From Pagrus major (lineage: Eukaryota > Chordata > Actinopteri > Spariformes > Sparidae), in the NCBI RefSeq assembly GCF_040436345.1, contig NC_133230.1:16130197-16194196 (forward strand): a stretch of 64,000 nt of DNA, written 5' to 3'. The notes below the pieces were generated by a model that saw nothing but the letters and a program-made list of their open reading frames with translations, was not told where the DNA came from and made no database searches. Positions 63,968-64,000 of the stretch are shown one piece after another. Both the position numbers and the translations under genes were made by a program. Position 1 is the stretch's first letter. Each line of letters opens with the position of its first letter.

Positions 63968-64000
63968 CTGGCAAGGAGAGAACAAGGGGTTTAACATTAA

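Overview
The window is vertebrate nuclear DNA, almost certainly from a ray-finned (teleost) fish. Genes are split by GT-AG introns, microsatellites are abundant, and several TTAA-flanked miniature transposons and dispersed repeats match types I know from fish genomes. The gene set (cks1b, pbxip1, three S100 genes, she) has its human counterparts on 1q21-q22, so this is a conserved-synteny block.

Layout. Positions 1-18,300 hold no gene I can support: microsatellites, pyrimidine-rich tracts, decayed transposons, and a few complex AT-rich stretches that could be enhancers. cks1b (minus, three exons, 78 aa) lies at 19,511-21,586, with a CCAAT/CHR-type cell-cycle promoter at about 21,957-22,071. 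pbxip1 (plus, eleven coding exons, 829 aa by my splice model) runs from 25,546 to 33,358. Next come three plus-strand S100 genes with the classic S100 structure (apparent non-coding first exon, one coding exon per EF-hand): an 87-aa protein (37,941-40,051), a 238-aa protein with a long charged Ala/Glu/Lys tail (45,592-46,631), and a 113-aa S100A1-like protein (52,771-53,314). The right edge carries the last four coding exons of she (minus, 61,642-63,967), including its SH2 domain; its 5' part lies outside the window.

Roles. The genes are neighbours by ancestry, not members of one pathway. Cks1 docks on cyclin-dependent kinases. PBXIP1 is a coiled-coil membrane protein related to the ER-phagy receptor CCPG1, and here keeps an N-terminal W-T-L-L motif. 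S100 proteins are calcium sensors. SHE is a phosphotyrosine adaptor.

Between the genes are at least four TTAA-flanked MITE families, a dispersed 'tacttaagta' family that has become a tandem array of about 330-bp units (41,050-42,300), a palindrome-rich GGGCTAA element in two copies, and LINE remnants. I saw no tRNA, rRNA or CRISPR. The most unusual coding feature is the S100 protein with the helical repeat tail. All exon models come from reading splice sites and reading frames by eye; no database search was run.
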